Origin: UBA7887 sp964408735
GTDB taxonomy: Bacteria; Pseudomonadota; Alphaproteobacteria; UBA7887
Direction: 5' to 3'
DNA length: 28,056 nt
Assembly (NCBI GenBank): GCA_964408735.1
Contig: CAYPAX010000062.1
Span: 1-28,056 of the forward strand
Shown: in pieces, positions 24,758 to 28,056 of the stretch
Layout: the number at the start of each line of letters is the position of its first letter
Numbering within the stretch: position 1 is the stretch's first letter
Position numbers and translations under genes: made by a program
Notes under the pieces: model-generated
Seen by the model: the letters and a program-made list of their open reading frames with translations, nothing else
Database searches by the model: none
What the model was told of the DNA's origin: nothing

Positions 24758-26290
24758 ATGATCGTCGAAGACCAATCCGACGTTCTCGCCTTTTTGCGCG
24801 ACCCGGCGAGCCATGGCGGCAAAGCGGTCGAGGAAATCGAGACCCACGCCGCGCATGTCTTTCTGGCCGGCGAGCGGGCCTACAAGCTCAAGCGCTCGGT
24901 GCGTTTCGCCTTCCTCGATTTCTCTACGGTCGCCCTGCGCAAGGCGGCCTGCGAGAGCGAGCTGTCGCTCAACCGCCGCACGGCGCCCGACCTTTACGAG
25001 GCGGTCAGCGCCATCACCCGGGAAGCCGATGGCCGCCTGGCCCTCGACGGTGCCGGCGATGCCGTGGACTGGCTGGTGGTCATGAAGCGTTTCGACCAGG
25101 GGACCTTGTTCGACCGCTTGGCGGCGCGCGGCGCGCTCGACGACGGCCAGTTGCGCGACCTCGCCGACGCCATTGCGGCCTTTCACGATATTGCCGAGCC
25201 GCGCCCGGATATGGGCGGGCGCGAGGGCATGGCCCATGTCATCGCCGGCAACATGGCGACCCTGCGCGAAGCCGAGGGCGCTTTCGTGCCGAGCGCCGTC
25301 GAAACCATCGAGCGCCTCTGGCGGCGCGGCCTCGACCGCCACGGGGCGCTGCTGGATGCGCGCCGCAGCGCAGGCCAGGTGCGCTGGTGTCACGGCGACC
25401 TGCATTTGCGCAACATATGCCTAATCGACGGCCGCCCGACCCTGTTCGACGGTATCGAGTTCAACCCGGATATCGCCTGCATCGACGTGCTCTACGATCT
25501 CGCCTTCCTGCTCATGGACCTGCAGCATCGGGATATGGCCAGGGCCGCCAATCTGGTCCTCAACCGCTATCTCGGCCGCAGCGAGGATGTGGGCGGGCTG
25601 GCCTTGTTGCCGTTCTTCCAGTCGCTGCGGGCAGGGGTGCGCGCCATGGTCAGCGCCATCGAGGCTGCGGAAGGGCATGGGGAGCAAGGCGGCGAGGCAC
25701 GCGACTATCTCGACCTGGCGACCCGGTTGCTGGAGCGCCCGTCGCCGGGCCTGGTCGCCGTCGGTGGCTATTCCGGCAGCGGCAAGTCCTTGTTGGCAGC
25801 GGATGTAGCGCCCTTTGTCGGCGCCGCACCGGGGGCGGTGGTGCTGCGGAGCGATGTGGTGCGCAAGCGCCTGATGGGGATGGCGCCGGAAGCGACTCTT
25901 GCCAAGGACGCCTACCGTGGCGAGGTGACCCGGCGAGTCTACGCTCATCTCCAAGACCTGGCCCGGCGCGCCTTGGCCGCCGGCGCGACCGTCGTCCTAG
26001 ACGCCGTGCACGGGGAGGCCACCGAGCGCCATGCGGCCGAGGCACTGGCAGCGGCGGCGGGGGTGCCGTTTTGTGGGCTTTGGCTGGAGGCTCCGGCGGC
26101 TGTGCTGCGCGCACGCGTCGCGGCCCGTCGTGATGATGCCTCGGATGCCACGGTAAGCGTGCTTGAAAACCAGCTCGCGCGTGGCGTCGGTGATATCGCC
26201 TGGGTTCGCCTCGATGCCGGTGCCGCGCCCGGCGATACGGCCGCGGCAACACTGTCGATATTGGCGCGCGCCGGTATCGAAGCGCGCTGA
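24758..26290 (+). CDS. APH-like kinase fused to P-loop kinase domain
   Basis: Encodes 510 residues in two parts. The first (about 1-310) is an aminoglycoside phosphotransferase-like kinase fold with catalytic HGDLHLRN at 212-219 and the metal-binding DGIEF about 15 residues later. The second (about 325-510) is an AAA_33/zeta-like P-loop kinase with Walker A GYSGSGKS at 337-344, a LRSDVVRKRL segment and a VVLDAVHG strand. The fusion is a recurrent but poorly characterised family, often named bifunctional aminoglycoside phosphotransferase/ATP-binding protein; real drug resistance should not be assumed. It is cytosolic. It begins 12 bp after the transporter stop, so pdxH, the transporter and this gene are probably one operon. 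Confidence 0.9.
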   Translation: MIVEDQSDVLAFLRDPASHGGKAVEEIETHAAHVFLAGERAYKLKRSVRFAFLDFSTVALRKAACESELSLNRRTAPDLYEAVSAITREADGRLALDGAGDAVDWLVVMKRFDQGTLFDRLAARGALDDGQLRDLADAIAAFHDIAEPRPDMGGREGMAHVIAGNMATLREAEGAFVPSAVETIERLWRRGLDRHGALLDARRSAGQVRWCHGDLHLRNICLIDGRPTLFDGIEFNPDIACIDVLYDLAFLLMDLQHRDMARAANLVLNRYLGRSEDVGGLALLPFFQSLRAGVRAMVSAIEAAEGHGEQGGEARDYLDLATRLLERPSPGLVAVGGYSGSGKSLLAADVAPFVGAAPGAVVLRSDVVRKRLMGMAPEATLAKDAYRGEVTRRVYAHLQDLARRALAAGATVVLDAVHGEATERHAAEALAAAAGVPFCGLWLEAPAAVLRARVAARRDDASDATVSVLENQLARGVGDIAWVRLDAGAAPGDTAAATLSILARAGIEAR

Positions 26291-26331
26291 TGGCGTGTTA
26301 GACTTGGGCTATCGGTAAGGAGGCCGCGGCG

Positions 26332-27192
26332 ATGACCTGGGCAAGCATTCTGGCGTTACTGCACGGCGACGATGCGGACGACACCGTGACCGATGCGGCG
26401 CTCGCGTTGGGCCGCACTTTCGAGGCCTGTGTCGATGGCCTGATCGTCCGCCCCGACCCGCGCGACGCGGTGCGCCTCGCCGTCGACGGCATGTCGCCGG
26501 CCATGATCGAGAGCGTTATCGACGCCGCGCGCGGCGAATCGGAACGTCGCACCGCCCATGCCCGCGAGAGCTTCGAGGCCCGCTGCCGCGCCCAGGGTAT
26601 CGATACCGCCGTCGCCAAGGCCGGCCCCGGGGCCTGCGCCCGCTGGCATGAGGAAGTGGCGCTGGCCGCCGACCGCATCGCCTATCACGGCCGGCTTGCC
26701 GACCTGGTCGTCATCGCACCACCGGCCGGCGGCGGCGACGAGGCGGACATCGCCATCGAGGCCGTTCTGTTCGAGACCGCGCGGCCCTTGATGCTTGCCG
26801 GCACCGGCGACTTCAACGCCATCGGCGGCACGGTGCTCGTGGCCTGGAACGGCAGCCGCGAATCCGTGCGTGCCGTGACCGACGCACTGCCGCTGCTCAG
26901 GCATGCGAAACGCGTGCTCGCCATCGGCGTCGACGAGGGTGGCACCCGGCGCCCGCCGACCGACGCGCTCTGCGACTACCTCGCCCGCCACGGCGTCGAT
27001 GCCGAGCCCGTGACACTGCCCGGCGGCAGAGGCCCCGTCGCGCCCCTATTGCTGGAGAAAGCCGCCGAGATCGGTGCCGACCTGCTGGTCATGGGCGCCT
27101 ACGGCCACAGCCGCCTGCGCGAGCTGGTGCTAGGCGGCGTCACCCGCCAGGTCCTCGCCGAAGCGACCCTGCCGGTATTGATGGCGCACTAA
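26332..27192 (+). CDS. universal stress protein (UspA family)
   Basis: Encodes 286 residues with AAGGAGG upstream of the ATG, a strong site of its own. It is a double-length member. The N-terminal half (about 1-145) is a degenerate Usp-like fold. The C-terminal half (about 155-286) is a clear UspA domain with GTVLVAWNGSRESVRAV and GAYGHSRLRELVLGGVTRQVL beginning at residue 255. The ATP-binding pattern G-x2-G-x9-G is present, but the residue after the last glycine is Gly rather than Ser/Thr. It is cytosolic and probably stress-induced by family precedent. The gene is the last GC-rich gene in the window; the sequence turns AT-rich just after it. Confidence 0.92.
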   Translation: MTWASILALLHGDDADDTVTDAALALGRTFEACVDGLIVRPDPRDAVRLAVDGMSPAMIESVIDAARGESERRTAHARESFEARCRAQGIDTAVAKAGPGACARWHEEVALAADRIAYHGRLADLVVIAPPAGGGDEADIAIEAVLFETARPLMLAGTGDFNAIGGTVLVAWNGSRESVRAVTDALPLLRHAKRVLAIGVDEGGTRRPPTDALCDYLARHGVDAEPVTLPGGRGPVAPLLLEKAAEIGADLLVMGAYGHSRLRELVLGGVTRQVLAEATLPVLMAH

Positions 27193-27434
27193 TAGAGCGT
27201 CGCCACCACAGACTACACTGCCACCAGAAAGCCGATTCGATCATATGTCTAGCGGAACGAATCGTGGGCCGAATATCGCTAATGGAATGCGACTTGATCA
27301 ACAATCTTAGCCAATAAACTGTCACATATTTCTCAACGATTGCAGCGCATAATATTATGAATATCCAAAATGCAAGATATCAGTAATAGTTTTTGTCAGA
27401 GGAGTTTAAGTAAGGCCAAATAATGATCTAATTA
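27193..27434. other. AT-rich non-coding stretch at a composition boundary
   Basis: No credible gene is seen here. G+C falls from 42 of 60 (26401-26460) to 19 of 60 (27361-27420). A GATTCG / CGAATC pair (27234-27239 and 27258-27263) forms a short inverted repeat with an 18-base loop. No tRNA, clear terminal repeat or integrase was found. Confidence 0.6.
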
Positions 27435-28055
27435 TCAACTTGCTGCTCGCAAGAGTTTTCGCCGCTCTTCGCGAATATATTTGTGAGGCATTTCAATTTC
27501 TTCTTGTTCCGGAGTTGACCCACTAGGTTCATATTCAGGGACCGGATGAACATCGGCGAGATCGTAAGTCGGTATCTTATCTGGAGGCGAATTCTTATGA
27601 GCTTGATATAGTTCAGCTGAGTGTTCCATTAGCGGAGACGACCTATGGTTTCTAAAAGTGGTCAACAGAATGGCTTTCTTAACCATTTTGTTTCCATCCG
27701 GCATTTTGCGCATAGAGTTTTCTACGGGGGTGGATTCGTATTCCTCCATGTCACAAGATTTCATTATTTGATTGATATTATGTGTCTTCTCATCTGCCAA
27801 AATCTTTCCGAGTGGGGCTACTACGATCGTCGTATGAGAAATTTCTTGCGCCTTTTCTTTGAAGTGCAAATGCCCTTTTCCCTTCGCGCACAAATTAAGA
27901 TCATTGTACCCAGGCCCGACCGTCACCCAATTCGCTGTAAGGATGGACAAGATAATTACGGAGTTTTTTCTCGCGTAATCCGACAATCTATCAAGCTCGT
28001 CAACAGTAAAATCGCCTGTCGTCGCCCGATACGTTGCTAACGGATTTCCCCCTAG
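27435..28055 (-). CDS. hypothetical protein, N terminus beyond the window
   Basis: The minus-strand frame reads from the right edge to a TGA at 27435-27437, at least 206 codons, with no stop in the 23 codons upstream of the first possible TTG start. The gene therefore probably continues outside the window. I do not recognise the family. The visible protein begins GNPLATYRATTGDFTVDELD, then has a short hydrophobic SVIILSILTANWVTVG stretch, GPGYNDLNLCAKGKGHLHF, a lysine-rich middle and a charged C-terminal tail (PEQEEIEMP, then IREERRKLL). There is no obvious catalytic motif. Base composition and codon choice are AT-rich, unlike every other gene here, which suggests acquisition by transfer. Confidence 0.55.
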   Translation of the reverse strand, partial: LGGNPLATYRATTGDFTVDELDRLSDYARKNSVIILSILTANWVTVGPGYNDLNLCAKGKGHLHFKEKAQEISHTTIVVAPLGKILADEKTHNINQIMKSCDMEEYESTPVENSMRKMPDGNKMVKKAILLTTFRNHRSSPLMEHSAELYQAHKNSPPDKIPTYDLADVHPVPEYEPSGSTPEQEEIEMPHKYIREERRKLLRAAS

Positions 28056-28056
28056 C

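Noticed and set aside
24758..26290. Aminoglycoside resistance gene
   Set aside because: The kinase motif is shared by many APH-fold enzymes of unrelated function, and the P-loop fusion is a distinct family with no demonstrated link to drugs here.
27140..27325. 61-codon minus-strand frame across the end of the stress protein gene
   Set aside because: Its 3' part is antisense to a confident gene, and it shows no ribosome binding site or motif.
27645..28040. 131-codon + strand frame with GGAG seven bases before its ATG
   Set aside because: It lies antisense to a longer minus-strand frame that is open at the window edge. It has no recognised motif, though the AT-rich context keeps some doubt.

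Overview
The window is GC-rich chromosomal DNA of an alphaproteobacterium, probably from the Rhodospirillales or a relative. The supports are a DUF3035/BamF lipoprotein (a BAM subunit known from Alphaproteobacteria), a pdxH / dnaJ-like / fabI / aroC neighbourhood typical of that class, and very GC-rich coding sequence (42 of 60 bases G+C at 26401-26460, hand counted). No rRNA, tRNA, CRISPR array, prophage or transposase gene was found.

Layout. (1) 75-2710: a small unrecognised protein, then a methyltransferase-like gene convergent with a methylenetetrahydrofolate reductase family gene; their stop codons overlap. (2) 2859-16992: a long + strand run. It holds a secreted YHS protein, a MaoC hydratase, ribF-ileS-lspA-bamF, an M16 peptidase pair, an acyl-CoA synthetase-like ligase, a thioredoxin-fold protein and a very large SAM-cyclase-ATPase-TPR signalling protein. 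Many junctions overlap or nearly touch, so this is probably one or a few operons. (3) 16993-17195: a convergent intergenic gap holding an AT-rich 66-bp near-perfect palindrome that looks like a dispersed repeat. (4) 17196-23105, minus strand: a compact fabI-aroC-DoxX-Rid operon, then a PDZ protein with a degenerate M48 peptidase domain, a DnaJ-class co-chaperone and a glycine-zipper lipoprotein. (5) 23241-27192, + strand: pdxH, a cation diffusion facilitator, an APH-like/P-loop kinase fusion and a universal stress protein. (6) 27193-28056: base composition falls sharply (19 of 60 G+C at 27361-27420). The only credible gene is an unrecognised minus-strand frame that is still open at the window edge, suggesting the border of acquired DNA.

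How the genes fit together. The central run joins flavin cofactor synthesis and isoleucyl-tRNA charging to envelope assembly: LspA matures lipoproteins, BamF is a lipoprotein of the outer-membrane assembly machine, and the M16 pair are probably exported peptidases. The minus-strand operon joins fatty acid and aromatic biosynthesis. Most of the window is housekeeping. I did not find a clear new multi-gene system. The points most worth a second look are the M48-like protein that has lost its zinc ligands, the palindrome at 17115-17180, the AT-rich right edge, the Rid protein without its catalytic arginine, and a terminator near 414-439 that points away from any annotated gene.
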